This document shows positions 36,430 to 49,679 of a DNA stretch of 64,000 nt, in pieces. Every line of letters starts with the position of its first letter. The stretch's first letter is position 1. This DNA comes from Eleginops maclovinus (taxonomy: Eukaryota; Chordata; Actinopteri; Perciformes; Eleginopidae): assembly GCF_036324505.1 (NCBI RefSeq), contig NC_086367.1:19022578-19086577 (forward strand), in the 5' to 3' direction. Below the pieces are notes generated by a model. The model was not told the DNA's origin and made no database searches. It saw only the letters and a program-made list of their open reading frames with translations. Position numbers and translations under genes: made by a program.

Positions 36430-37440
36430 ATTTTCCTAAATTAAAGTACCAAATTACTCCTTAAGGAGAAGTACAGATGTATTATCTGTGAATGTACTTA
36501 AAGTACAGCAAGAAAAAAAGTTACCCTAATTCAGGTCAATGTGTAATTGTGATGAAATATTAATATTTACAGCATTTTTAATAAGGATTCATCAATATGT
36601 AAGTTGCCTTTCACTTTTGTAGCTTTCTAAAGTTAGAGCTAGTTTAACTACTTTACAAACAATTCATTAGTTTAGTTCAGTGGTTCCCAAACGTACAGTT
36701 CTGGTCCCCTCCCAATCTTAGGGTAAAGGAAAAAGTTTGGGGCATTTTTCAGGCATTGTTTACTACTTGTTGTTTTGACCAATCTAGGCCACTAACAGTT
36801 ATATGAAACCAAAACTCATAAACATCTGTAGACAAAAAAGGAAGTAGACACTGCTTTTTGTAGGAGATCACAGCCCTAACATCTGAAAACACTCAGATTC
36901 ATCTGTAACAATGTGCTCATACGTTTTATGCTAAATCTCACTTAAACTCATTGTAGAGGGAAAGCATAGTTGCTTGATCAGGGATAGTTGTGCTTTGAGC
37001 TAAATGCTAATGTTGCCATGCTAAGATGCACACAGTGACAACGTTAGCATGCTGATGTTCAACAGGTATGATGAACACCATGTTTGCTATTGTGGTTCCT
37101 GAGTGTTACCATGCTCACATTTGCTAATTGACAGCTGGGGCTGATGGGAAGGCCATTAGTTGTGCAGGTATGTGGTTGTTAAACTATTTGACCATGTCAG
37201 CCTCATGGTGAAACTTGAGGAAAGTCTGTGGAAAATCTTCAGGAGTCGTCCTCTAGGGACCATGACTGTCGGTACCAAACTTCAGCTTACTCCATTCAAT
37301 AGTTGTTGAGATCGTTTAGCCAAATTGCCACCCTTAGAAGCACACATGCAGAGTTGAAAAGTACAATATTTCCTCCTAAAATCCAGTAAATTAAAATGAA
37401 ATGGATACTTAAGTACAGTACAAGTAAAAGTGCTTGGTTT
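36430..37440. repeat. Composite of nested teleost repeats
   Basis: The left part (36430-36720) resembles the TACTTAAG-type family, including CAGTGGTTCCCAAACG near 36680. The middle (about 36960-37350) matches another common teleost repeat, with CTAAATGCTAATGTTGCC near 37001, TTAGCATGCTGATGTTC near 37044 and ATAGTTGTTGAGATCG near 37299. The right edge (37400-37440) again shows TACTTAAGTACAGTACAAG. The order suggests that the second repeat was inserted into the first. Confidence 0.5.
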
Positions 37441-38094
37441 CTTTCCACTCTGCTTCCAGGCAGCAAGGTGAGGCTGTAGCTGCTCGGCGAGATGATGTGA
37501 AATACACAGTGGAGCGCTGGAGGCCTGACAGCTCTTTAACGATCTGCAGGCTGTGTTATTTGACTGGTCTTCACTCCCCCCACCCACCCATCCATCCACC
37601 CACCTCTGCACGCTGCGGCAGCCAGAACATTCCTCACACATCTGGCCCCGAGTCTTTCCCAAACGCTCCCTCTCCTACCACTCTGCGCCGTAATTACCCA
37701 CAAGCCCTGTGTTCTCCTTTTCTCTTTTCTTTTTATGATCCACAGCCCCCTCCTCGGCTGAAATCATAAAAGCATGGAGCACACAAACGTCATTTATAGT
37801 CATGATTTAGAAGGAAAGAGGCTTTCTGGTGTCCACAGAGATGTGCCATCCAGAAATATGTTTTTTTCTCCAGCCAAGAGAGCGTTGCCAGAACTTATAA
37901 AAGCAAGACAGACATAATGAATCAGTTACCCAGTTTGAACCGTAATTTCTTCTCTAGATTGTTGTTTGCCCCTCGGAGATGTTTGTGCTGTTTTCAAGCA
38001 GCTGAGTCAGGCAGGATCCAATGAGTGGGAGTGGGAATAAACAACATTTTCAATGATATTGATTTCTTATGGGACTGCTGGTGTGCGTGTTCTC
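37441..38094. other. Noncoding stretch
   Basis: Unique sequence, GC-richer at 37480-37700, containing a CCACCCATCCATCCACC microrepeat near 37590. The open frames at 37282-37769 are not recognised as genes. Confidence 0.5.
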
Positions 38095-38565
38095 CAGCTG
38101 TGGAAAGTAACTTAGTACGGTAACTCAAGTACAAACTGTTCATACTTGTACTTGTCAATTTTATGCTTCCTTCTAATTCTTTTCTTATTACTTTCCAAAG
38201 GGAAATATTGCACTTTGTACTACACAATATTTTACAACTTACTTGTTGTCAAGTTCAGATTTATTATTAAAAAGCTTAAAAAGCCATGGCTAACTGGGGC
38301 TTCTAAAGGCCTTTACATTTTTAGTAGCTAAAGAAAAATATTCCCTCCATCTGGTTTAATTTAAATAACTTTTGAGGCCCAGAGTAAAATCATCCCACCA
38401 TTCACATAAAAGCAAGATTCACAGAAAATCAAGTGAGTGTTTTTATTCTGTAATCTCAAGCTATTTTGTTGATTAAACCCTGATCAGGATTTTTGAATGA
38501 CAAACTCTTGCTGTAATGGAGTACTTTTCCACTAAGCATCTGATCACTTCTTCCACCAGTGTAGT
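38095..38565. repeat. Teleost TACTTAAG-type interspersed repeat, longer copy
   Basis: The left edge reads AGCTGTGGAAAGTAACTTAG (38095-38114). The right edge reads GGAGTACTTTTCCAC then CTTCTTCCACCAGTG (to about 38563). These edges are imperfectly inverted relative to each other, as in the common teleost element that begins with a GTGGAAAGTAACT end. The interior has no coding frame. Confidence 0.5.
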
Positions 38566-41500
38566 GTGAGAGTGAGCGGCGGGGGGATTAAAAGGTTGAC
38601 GGCACGTGGGGTCGGTCAGCGCTGATGCGTCTGCGGTGAGCCACATGTCTGAGCGTCCACAGGAAGCAAGGGCGCATGCGAGGGGGCTTGCATACAGGAA
38701 GGCGCTTTGTTGTCGCTCCCTGCCAGGAAAGAACTATTGTTAAAAGTACCCGGTCTTGTTTTTTTATCTGAAGGCACTGTTTACTCCTGCTTTGTCTATA
38801 ATCTCAGGCCCCTCGCTCCTGTACCTCCCCCCGCTGGCATCCCGCCAAACATTTGTCTTGTAGCCCTTGTGTTTTCCAGATAGTGGCTTACTTTCACACT
38901 GTGGGAACAATTGTTGCGACACTTGAGTGCCTGCTATCTGAATTGGATTAAAGGTTTGTTTGGAGCTTGATAACACCCACTAGAACTGATATGGTGGGAA
39001 TACATATGAGTAAAAGCGACCTGTGACAATACCTGTACATGTAAAGGTGAAAAGAGAGGGAGACAATAAAGGAAGGATTGAAAGTAAAAGTGCCTTCAAT
39101 AAAGAGTTCTCAGATCCCTAAAAGCTGTATTTAAAGCTGAGACCTTGGCATTGAAGTTGAACGTATATCTTGTTTTGGTTCTGATTAACCAAATCGTCCT
39201 GTAATAAAAGAAATCAGACACTTTTTATTGTCCTTTACCAAGAAGCACAACAACCCTCTCTACACTTAGCAAACAAAGTGAACCGGCAAACTGGTGCTAA
39301 ACAGATTTATGACACAACAACTGAAGGAGTGGTTCAACACCTACATGGTTCATTGGCTTTATTTGTGGAACATTTCATTGTTGCATGTGTCTCCTGTTAG
39401 TCTGATATGTTTAACTCCAAAAGACTTCTCACAGGTTGGTGTTGTAGTGATTCAAGTGTGTGTCTGTAGCTAGCATCCTGTCTATAAGATAGCATGCTAA
39501 CAGCTCAATATGATCAGAAGTCCTTTATTTGTGATGCTCTAATACGTCAAATTCATGACTTTTGATATGTTTTGTCACAGTTCTTCATTCCTGTTTATTA
39601 TTAGAGTCATTTCACTGTGTCTTTAGGCAAAAAAACGGAAAGTTTATTCCATGAGTTTATTAAACAAGTATATCTATTATAGAAATGACAAAGACCGTTT
39701 AGAGCTAACAGTGCGTCTCCCCCCTGATATCCTCCCCGGTGACATTCTTTCTCTTCACCGTCGGACTGTACGCTCAGCGGCCCTGCTCTTCATGCTTAAA
39801 TCCCCCCTCAGTCTGCATTCAATAGAAATGGAAATTTGAGGCCCTCCCCTCCCGCGGCTCCTCCGTCTCCTTGCTCCACTCCCCCAGAATGAGCCAGGAT
39901 GTTTTGAGAAGTGGGATATTATTGCTCCTAATGGATTCCAAACACCACAAAAGTTTATTAGGAAGCAGGGCATCGTAAAAAAAAGTAGGAGGTGGGGGTG
40001 GAGGGAAAGTAGGAGGAGGAGGAGAGAGAGGGGTAACGTGTGGGAGTGGGGATAGTTTCTGTTTTGTTTTTGAAGAACATTAATTTTTCCTCCTCTCTGC
40101 TGCAGGAAATTAACATTAACACGGTTAGTCTAAATGCCTGGAGTTGTATTTTTAGTTCAGCCACGCGCTTTCTGCTCTTGTGTCTACCACAGTCTCATTG
40201 GCATGACGGATGCAAATCAAATAACGACATCTGCCTTAATATACTTAGATCTCTAAAATAGCTGACATACTAACCGTGGGAAGTGGACCTAGGGTCTGTT
40301 TCACTGACCACATAATGTAGCAATGTCCTCGATTTCAAAAAAGGACAATTTCCAAAACAAATTGGAGGGAGCTTTGGAACAAAACTCCTTAAAAGATCAA
40401 ACCAGAGACACTTCTTCTTGTTGGCTGCAAATCCTGAGAAAAGACCAAATCTAACAATGAACTGAACCACAGTTTGATATTAAACTATAGCCTTTTCCTC
40501 TCTTCCATAGAGCTACTGTCAATACTCAAATGTGTATCCATCCTCTACTGAATGTAGTCCCAAAACCCATGCACCAACAACTCGTGTTTGATCAACTTTT
40601 GCTAAAACCGAAATTGCCAGATGATTCAGGAAATATCTGAGCTATTTTGAAAGAATCCCTGAACACATGGAGTTGATTGGTGTTTGTTTCCGGCTCTAAA
40701 TACCAATGGTGACCTCATCAGACAGCACACATGGCTGCCATATCCTTAACATGACTCTCCATGGAAAAATACTTGCATTTTAGACAACAAAGAAAGTGCT
40801 GTGTGAAAGTCAAGCCAAGATAAGGTCATAGATTGGCCTTTTGGGACTTTGTGACTGTACTGCTTTTTGCTGAGAGGGGATAATATGTTGATTTCGTAAT
40901 TCCCAAATGCTGAGTATTCCTTTAACATGGTTATTTATCGCATTCTGCATCTTTTAGACTATCAGTATAGGAGTAAACTGGTGTTTTAGTGCCTGTATAT
41001 TCGTGCCTGTAGACTCCCAGTGAAAGCAAACGGAAAATGTGGAATTAGATTCAATGTCTTTGCAGTGTGTTGGCTCGTGTGCTGAAGCAGTTTCCCTTGA
41101 TGTGTGTATGTGATTGTGTGTATTCATGGCCTTCTCTTGGCCGGGTCCATCCTTGCGTCAGAGGCCCTAATCTGGTCCTCTCTGCACAAAGCCTCCCTTT
41201 GATGTGCTTCTGCTGCTTCCTGCCATGTTCCAATAAAGCTTCACAATCAAATTGAGTCTGCTTCCACTGAATGCATTAGTGTTTAATAGCGTTATTGATC
41301 AGTCTAGAATAACTCTACAAGACCCTCTCTCAATTCTTCCCAGTTCTTCTTATGCCCCCCAGCCTCAGCCTCAGAAGTGAAGCAGTGAGTTGAGGAGTCC
41401 TGAGGAACAAGTACCCTCCAATGACTCTCAATGGGTGATACAAGGCTCTTTAGAGAAAGGATGGGATTGCATTTGTGATTTCCTGCCTGATCCTTTAATC

Positions 41501-41620
41501 CTTTAGTCTCTTTTCTGAGGCAACAAAACCTAATTTCACTCCTCAAATCCTCATTTCGCCCAGCCAGTAGTATGAAGTCACTTGTTGCTTTGCAGAAGGC
41601 CCCTTTAATGAGGCGGTTTC
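38566..41620. other. Noncoding stretch
   Basis: A GC-richer unique block (38570-38960) and a purine-rich GGAGGAGGAGAGAGAG patch near 40010 are the only distinct features. The interval 39240-39540 looks like repeat debris with AGCATGCTAACAGC near 39491. No exon is recognised. Confidence 0.5.
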
Positions 41621-41624
41621 ATGT

Positions 41625-41940
41625 CTGGTCTGACATTTTGGGGAATACTCTTTACTGCTTTTTCAAGATTTTGATGGGAAAATTGGTACTCTTCTCCTCT
41701 CAGCAAATATGCAGCTGGATGGTTAGCTTAGCTTAGCATAAAGGCTAACAACTGAATATTTTAAGTACACTTCAGGACAGTACAGTACACTTACTGCTAG
41801 CCTTGGTCCGTCCAAAGATAACAAAACCAGCACCAGCACATGAGAAGTTAACCAAAACACAAAGTTATATCTTGTTTGTTTGGTGTAAAGTGTTAAAATA
41901 AGGGGCATGTTGATAGGCTCTTTCTCTGCCTGCATCAGTC
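41625..41940 (+). repeat. Teleost TTAGCTTAGCATAAAG-family repeat, plus copy
   Basis: In order it shows CATTTTGGGGAATACTC (41634), AGCAAATATGCAGCTGGATG (near 41702), GGTTAGCTTAGCTTAGCATA (near 41720), a GGTCCGTCCAAAGATAACAA segment (near 41805) and TTATATCTTGTTTGTTTGG (near 41866). A partial second copy follows at about 42270-42400. The family is dispersed in teleosts. Its class was not determined here. Confidence 0.6.
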
Positions 41941-42269
41941 ACTTGGTAGAGTCTCTGCAAATCATTTTGATAGCATAAACTTAAGTCTACTTGTCAGCAT
42001 AGAAAGCACGTATATCATACAACTTTTGGTCTTCACCTTGCTCTTCTTTATTCAGATGATCCTTTAGTTTCATTTAGTTTGACAGGTCCCAGACTTCACA
42101 TGTATGGTGTATGGTAACAGCTAACACAATAAGAGTATGCATTTAAGTGTCTTAAACCAAAGGTTGCAGTTGCATTTAGCAAAAGATTCCTAGTCAGGTC
42201 ATGGTATATGGTTTGAACTGACACATAAACCTCTGTAAATATACAAGTTGTCATATTTACTGCTTGAAC

Positions 42270-42400
42270 ATTCTGGGAAATGTGCTCAGAGATGCAGAAA
42301 ATTGATGCTACTCTTATATCTGTCCAACATGTAAGGACAGTTAGCTTAACATATCAAAGCATAGCATAAAGACAGGGCAAAGTCTTTGCAACGTTTTTCT
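42270..42400 (+). repeat. Partial copy of the same TTAGCTTAGCATAAAG family
   Basis: It contains ATTCTGGGAAATGTGCTC near 42269, a TACTCTTATATCTGTCC segment, TTAGCTTAACATATC and AGCATAGCATAAAGACAGG near 42358. These parallel the plus copy only 600 bases to the left. Confidence 0.5.
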
Positions 42401-45400
42401 TACTGATTAAACAAACGGCATATCATTTTAGCTAGCAGTTTCCATCTGTTTACAGTCTTTACGCAGAGCTCACTGTCATCTTCTTCCAGCTACATATTTA
42501 CTGTACATACACGAAGAGTAACATCAGAGCTCTCGTGTAACTCTAAGCTAGAGAGCGAAGAAGCATATTTCACAAGAACGTCAAACTGCTGCTCTAAGTA
42601 ATTCTCCCCTCGACGGATCATTCGCCATGTGTCTACAGAACCGTGCGCTGAGAGAGCTGGCGTCTCTGTTCCTCATCAGTGGACTCCTGACAGACATGCT
42701 CTCCAGCCCCGATAATCAACCCCCCAAATATGAGGGGAGATGTTTTCTCTCTGCTGCTCAGCGAGAACAGAAAAGCTCAGTGGGAAGGTTGAGAGGGGAA
42801 GAAGAGGAGGGAGGGGGGGGGGAGTCAGCTGAAGATTGGAATTCTCTGAGACGTGCCCCCGCCTCCACGGGCCTTTCCCGGGCCAAGTTAGCCGTTAAAT
42901 CCCCCCTTTCTTCTTACTGATGACCCGTGAGTGATGTGGGGGAGGGGTCACAGGGTCAGTGTGGTGGAGCGGAGTGATGGTGATGGTGGTAGTGGAAAAC
43001 GGGGTAAAAAATGAAGACCAGGCGAGGAAGCACACTTGTCTTTCCACTCCTGTAATCCCTCCAATTTGGATTATTAAACCTAAATCTGGTTCCCGGACTC
43101 ATCAGAGCCCACATTGCTCACAAATGACTCCCAGGTGTGTCGGAGGCATCACTGCCCACAGAGATGGAGCAGCAGCATGGATGCAATCCCTCACTGCGGT
43201 GCAGCTTGAAGTTAGTTATGAGTAACACAACGTTGCTGTAAGGGCAGAACTCCAGTTAGAATTTCTCTCCCCCTAGGATTGAGAAACTTCAGGGTTGGGC
43301 TGTGTTTGTGAAACCTTTTTAGATGAGCTGATAAAACAAAACAAACATTTCGATAAACTCATAAATGTGTCATCCAGTTGTCAAGCAGCTGTCAGCACTT
43401 GAGAAGTTGACCGTTGATCAGACAAAACAGAAAGACATAACAATAAAATAATAAATCAATGGCTTTGAAGCTGAATTTTAAACTGTTGTTCAGTAAACAG
43501 TTGATGGTTTTTTGCAGCAGAAACGGATCAACACTATCATGAATTTGAGTCGTGTTTCTGTCCACCTAAAAGACAAAGGTCAAACATTAACTCTCTTTTT
43601 GCTCAGTTTTTGGTCTCCACAAGTTAACTGTGGCTTCACTTTAACATAAATCAAGTCATTTTATTCATTGTTATTACAAAAGTATTGATTCTAACTGATT
43701 TAAACCTGACATTTTTGGCCTTTTGGAGGCATTTTATAAAATGGTTGTGATATATTTGGTAGCTAGTGGTTACCTCTTGACATCAGCAAACATGAACCAA
43801 CTTTAGGAATGGTACGAGCTGTGTTTCTTGACTCCTGTTAAACATGGGTCCTATATTAACTCGACTTTTAGCTCTGTTAGAGTGAAGTTGAACACAAAAA
43901 AATCAAAACAAGGAGCTAAAACGATCTGTAGAGCTGAGAGCAACTGCTGAGTTGGATCATCTGCTGCTGATCATTTGTTCCTGTTTGTTCAAATATTTGA
44001 TCCATGGTTGGTTTAGAAATTGACCAATCATCACATTTTCAACTTTTACTTACACATATATTAATTTAGCTATGGATTGTTCATATTATTTCTTGATTTA
44101 GACATTTCATTTCCATTATCAGGTGCATTTAGGTCAAAATAAATAATATTCTTATAATTATTACTTAGGAAAAACAATAAATAAGTGTGTGTGTTCAAAG
44201 GTATTGCACAATATGTCTCTTCCACCACCCTTGCACTTATATCACATTTAAAAAACCGGCCAAACTCCTCGAGCAACAATTCACCGCAAGACTTGAGAGA
44301 TGCTGCCAGCTACCATTACCTCTCAACAACAATAAGAGCCTGCCGTGTTAAACCCGTGCACACTGAACAGTAATGAGTTCTGTGTCTTTTGGTGTCTGAT
44401 TGGTCTTTATTAAGCTTTGTGTGAAAGCCACTCTTGCTTATCAAAATAACTGCACATAGAGTCCACCCTTCACAAGGCCTAACGTTGGGTTGTCATGCTA
44501 ACTGTTCATGCTTTTGATAATATGGGTTTTAAGAACTCAGTTTGTTTCTGCATATGTTCCTCCAATGATTTGATTTCTAACGTTCGTGCTTTTATTGCAT
44601 CAACGCCTGCCCTGTGAGAATGATCCTTTCTGGCTGACTTAACTTTGGCACCTTTTCCATAAAGTTAATTATATGCACTGTCAAAGCAATACTCTAAACT
44701 AATTGAGGGAGGAGTGAATCAGAAGTCTGGCATACCTTGTGTATGTGCGCACTGAATCCACCCTTCTTGTCTGAACTCGTACGATCCAGGGGATTGGTAC
44801 GACGCAGCCAATGGGATCAACACCAAGCTGCAAAAGGGGCACACCCAGAATGCCCTCTTGTATTTATTGAGATGAGTGTCTATTATTAGATGCTTTTTAG
44901 CACCTGAGCGAAAATGCATGTACTCTTGTTGCTCTTCAAACTTTCGAGATGGGTCCCATAAGAATCGCTGAAAAGATTCATGATTCACGTCCATCTGAGC
45001 TTTTTCCGCAATAAAAGGCAAAAGGCTCTTTTTTCTTTATGAAAGAGGACTTTTGGTGTATTCATCCAAACTTAAGAAGAAGGAATAAACAACAGCTTTG
45101 GGTTATAAAGGTGTTTGGCTTATGGTTAATCCTTCACTGCACTCCATTTTACATTTGTCCAACGGACTGAATTAGTCAGGCAGATAAACAACAACAATAA
45201 AACTGTTTTTTATTTTAGAGACCAGACTTCCAGGTCATTTCGGGTCGTTTTCACCTTGTGTCCTACCCCTTTGGTGTGGTTAACAGTTCTGATGGAAACA
45301 TTACATGCACACACTGTAGGTCTTTCTAATCAGGTATTATAAACAAGGAAAATACATTCAGTTTTTAAACTTTTCCAGATTATGACGAAGATTGACTGCC

Positions 45401-48290
45401 GCATAAACTCTGCCAAGTAACAACTGCACCTTGATTGAGTTGAAGAGAGTGTTTTTGCCCAGAATGCTCCCTGGAAAGAAGTCAAAAAGGATGCCAACCA
45501 ACTCACTTCAGCATGAGCAATAGCTGAGAATTGACTGTCAAGACTGAGACAAAGGACAGAAAGGGAAGTGGGGGGGAGATAAATACGAAGAGGACAGAGA
45601 AGTCTTGTACACAGCGGGGTGTTTCATATTTTAGGGCCCTGTTGAATTGAGCGCAGTGTCTTGATTGCTAGCGCAGCGCTGCCGGGGTCAACACTTCTCC
45701 AGTGTGACTGAAGGAGCGTGAAATCTGGACGAGTGCAGCCGTATCTCCCAAATCTTGCTTTTGTCTAAACAGAGAGGTGGTTGTGGGGGTCTTTGAATGT
45801 GTGTGTTGTGCTCTTATACATTTTGTGAGGAGTTTTAGGATTTAAAATGAATACTGAAACTAAAATGAAATATTTAAAAACCTAGCTTAACTTGTGTTTT
45901 TCAAAGTTTCCTGCTATTACTCCCAATAAGTCGGCTAACTTTATTGTCCACAATGTGGAAAATTGACTTTTTACCCAACAGTATACATTAAAAAGCCTCA
46001 TAACTTAACCTCAACAAACATTGCTTAAAAAAACTGATTCAGGCAAAAATCTAGTTTGAGCTAGAGCTAAATGTAGTGACGAGTGCATAATGAGGCTAAG
46101 CAGTAGGTGGCAGAGCATCAAAGATTATGCTCTATGTCACGGCCAGGTTTGTTTGTTTTGGTATATTCTTGGTGATGAAATGCATTAACTAATTAAATAC
46201 ATGCATGCTCATACCCTGCGAAATGAGCCGGTACGGTAGTGTCGTGCTGATCAGCTGCTTCCCTTGCCAGTATTAAGGTGGAGGACAATAACAACAACAT
46301 CATTGGACGATGAGGTTTGCAATTTGGCTCTAAGCCACTACGCCGTTAGACATTAAATAAACATTAAATAAACATTGGCTCTCTCCTAGCAACACATGCA
46401 CATACACACAGCATATTGTGTTAGTTTGAGTTGACTTTAAGAAGGGCGAGAGAAGCCCTGATGCGTCGAGTATCGTGTGTAAAACTTCACTAGGTTGGAC
46501 TAAATTGTTGTTGTTGATTACTTATCGCACCACAGGTTAAAAATATCCACTAATCTGCTTTATTTTTTAAATCACAAAATCTTAGATGCGTTCAACTAAC
46601 TGCTTTACTCATCATGTTCATCGGAAACCTGCTTTTTGGCCATCTTATGAACTTTTCATGAGGTTTTGACAAAAGTGTATCACTCTTTTATATCAATTTG
46701 TCTTATCTCTCTCTGCGTTCATCTTTCTTTTTCTATTTTGACAATCGCGCTCTCCTTTCTGTCATCTCCCGTGCGTCTCTTTCCGACCACATCCCACTAG
46801 CCGACCACAGCGCACTCTACCTGACACATCACGGCTTCTCTGGCCCTTCTCATAGTCTTTCAGAGGAAGTCCTTTGAAGGTCCGATCACCAGTCGTGGGT
46901 ATGGAAACGTCTGTTCCCCACTTGTGGTTTGACCTTTTTTTAGACGAGCCCGACACTTCTGCTTCACCCACAGCTTACAGGCCGGATTTCGGTGATGTGT
47001 GGGAGGCCCGTGACACAAGTAAACAGATAAAGATGTGTTCGGAAAAAAATCTGCAAATTCAAGAGGAAACTTGACTATTGGTAGCCTTCTTTGCTTACAT
47101 TTGAAAGGTATATTATTGGTAAAAACTCAACCCCCTTAAGTGGATTTAAGTGCCATACTACCTTAAGGATTCATGGCTCCAGACTCAGACACAACTTATT
47201 TTCAGCCCCATATTGAAAATAATTAAACACCTCAAAGTCTAAGTGTTCACTTTACTTTAGTGTCATCTAGATTGGTTATTGGCAAGAAAACTTACAATTC
47301 GATTGGTTGTGTTTCTTAAGATTTTTTAAGTATCTAAAGGAAACATTTCAGCACTTAAGAAGGATTTTAAGGCAAACGTGCATGAACAATTCAGAGATGG
47401 AATCAAGCCCTGAATTAATGGTCATAAAGTTTTATAAATAACTGTATAATTGACATTATTTGGTTTGTGAAATATACATATTTCTTCCCCTGTGGGCCAA
47501 CGTTAGATGGGACTGTGGCCAGGAGATTGTTCTGAGAGCATTTTGACCCAGAAAAATGAAGCAGATTTTGATCAGAAAACCCATGAGCATGCAACTAAAC
47601 CCGTAGAAAACTCTGGCACCAAGCAGCTGGCTGTGGAGGAAAAAAACACCAGCAACAGCCACAGAAACCACTGCAACAACAAAAACAAAACAAACAATAT
47701 CAGCAAAAAAAATCACATGTTAAGAATATTTTCCAGTAAACAAGCATATTTATACTTTTATAGCCTCATATTGATTTGTTATGGCTGTCGTGTTTTATAT
47801 TTGAATATATATTGTTGTTAGAGCCTCCTGTATGGAGGACTGAAGGTGTTGTGGTTGCCATTGAGATCAGGTTTGTTGGGTTACGCCCGTCTATCTGACA
47901 ATGCCAATACCATTTAACTTTTTCACAGCAATACGTTTGTGATTAACTACATGGGCAGTTGGTGATGACATACTGTGGCAACATTTTAAAACTCTTTTTT
48001 TTCTCTTATAATCCTTCCTTCTCACCTTATTGTTTTGCCTTGAATCGCTGATGTGAAGGCTGCAATTCCAAATGGAGTTGACTTGTCTCGTGAATTGTTC
48101 TTAACTAGTGTACTATGAACAAAACTACTTATGGAACAGGCTCTGTTGACACTGAATATTATCCATCAAGATCTGGATCTGTTGGTACAGAAGGAATCAT
48201 TTATTAACAATATAAACAAGTTTTTAAACAATGACCTTAAACATTAGCCTTTAACAGCAATGGGACGCTCTACCCTGTCACTGTGGCACT
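42401..48290. other. Noncoding stretch with older repeat debris
   Basis: The open frame at 42627-42920 crosses a purine-rich GAAGAGGAGGGAGGGGG run (near 42800) and has no domain. The part 43260-43960 is AT-rich and looks like old repeat. The remainder is unique, AT-rich sequence with no supported exon. Confidence 0.5.
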
Positions 48291-48440
48291 TTAGCTAAAT
48301 GCTGACATCAGCATGCTAACAAGCTAACACTGACAATGCTATCATAATGATCTTCATCTGGTATAATCTTTACAACATTTACCATCTTAGGTTAGCATTT
48401 TAGCATGCTTACATTTGCTAAGTTGCACTTAAAAGTTCAT
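48290..48440 (+). repeat. Teleost AGCTAAATGCTGACATCAGCATGC-type repeat fragment
   Basis: It carries TTAGCTAAATGCTGACATCA (near 48291), CAGCATGCTAACAAGCTAAC (near 48309) and TAGCATGCTTACATTTGCTA (near 48401). It is the same family as the middle part of the composite at 36960-37350, in the same orientation. Confidence 0.55.
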
Positions 48441-48969
48441 GGGACTTTCACATAAGTAATCAACCAAAGTAATTGACGAATTGAAATGTCATCAAAAGTA
48501 GTGGCAAAATACATTTTAATTCATTTTAGGGGGAATATATTTGTAGAAATGTTGTCATAAAGAAAGTAAGATGTATTTTGGCCAAACCTAACCATGTTAT
48601 TTCATTTGAAGTCGTTGTTTCTTTCAAAATAAAAGCCCTAGACATAAACTGTAGATTTGGGAGTATTTTGCACATTCGTTTTGTTCACTTATCAAACCCT
48701 GTATGTGAAGGCCATAAACTCCATACACCGATTAAACACACACACAGCTCGGTGTTTGGTTAAAGAAAGCTGGATGCATATTATATGTGATGGCAAGCTT
48801 CTGCTCTGCTGAGGTTCCCTTGAGCAAGTCCCTGCTGGGCACGGAGAGGCTGCTCTGTGGCTGAACTTGACCTTTGACTTTGTTGGAGAACGCAAGCAAG
48901 AATAAATCATCGTTAACTATTGTATTACACCCAACGGATAGTGGTCGTACAGTTACTGGCCGCTTCAAC

Positions 48970-49195
48970 ATGGGAGGGACGTCAGGAGGTGAGGGAGGAG
49001 GGCGACGTGGGGGCAAGAGGTCTGGACGGGTTACAGTCGGGGTGGGTGGGGTAATGTGGATTGATGACAATAGTCCTGCTGTGTTAGTGGAGGAGAAAGG
49101 TGTGGGTGGGAGAGTGGTTGGTGGTTGGCGGAGAGGTTTGGGAGGATAAGGAAGGTGGAGGGGGAGGTGGGGGGGAGGCAGGCAGGAGGAGCCCA
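48970..49195 (+). repeat. G-rich tract with quadruplex-forming potential
   Basis: The plus strand carries repeated GGG/GGGG runs (for example GGGGTGGGTGGGG near 49039 and GGAGGGGGAGGTGGGGGGGAG near 49158, given here only in part). The complementary minus frame therefore encodes a Pro-rich 185-codon open segment (48732-49289), which I treat as a composition artefact. A CT-rich stretch follows immediately (49290-49370). Confidence 0.6.
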
Positions 49196-49679
49196 TGGAA
49201 ATGCAGATTGCCTCTTTGAATGTATTGCCAGGCTCAGCTTTGATGTAAAGGAAAAAAAGAGGGATTTCATAGAGACTAACTTTCACCATGCCTCCCTCCC
49301 CTCCTGCCTCCTCCCGCCTTTAGTCTCCCACTGCTCCTCTCTCCCTCAATCTCTTCTTTCCCTTCAACTGACAAAACAGACCCTCGGGCACACTGAGCCG
49401 CCTCCTAAAAACTTGTCCAGCTCTTTTCTGCTTTTCACTTTCTTTGCACTCCAGCTCTCTTTTGACCGTAATCCCCTCAAACCTCAGCAGAGTTTCAGAG
49501 TTTGTTGGAATAGTTCTAAACAAAATCCATGCTAATAAGTGTTGTTTAGATTTAAAATGAACATTTAACGGCACATATTAAAGGTTTTCTGTAGAAAAAA
49601 ATACCATATTTTATGTTTGTGAGAAAATCCTTACAAGCGCCACCATGTGACCATAAAGGTACAATCTGTCAGAAGCAAC

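Noticed and set aside
42627..42920. 97-codon plus-strand frame
   Set aside because: Crosses a purine-rich run giving poly-Glu/Gly; no similarity recognised and no convincing splice sites.
48732..49289. 185-codon Pro-rich minus-strand frame, one of the longest in the window
   Set aside because: Its composition is dictated by the G-rich plus strand. There is no domain, and overlapping minus frames are equally Pro-rich.
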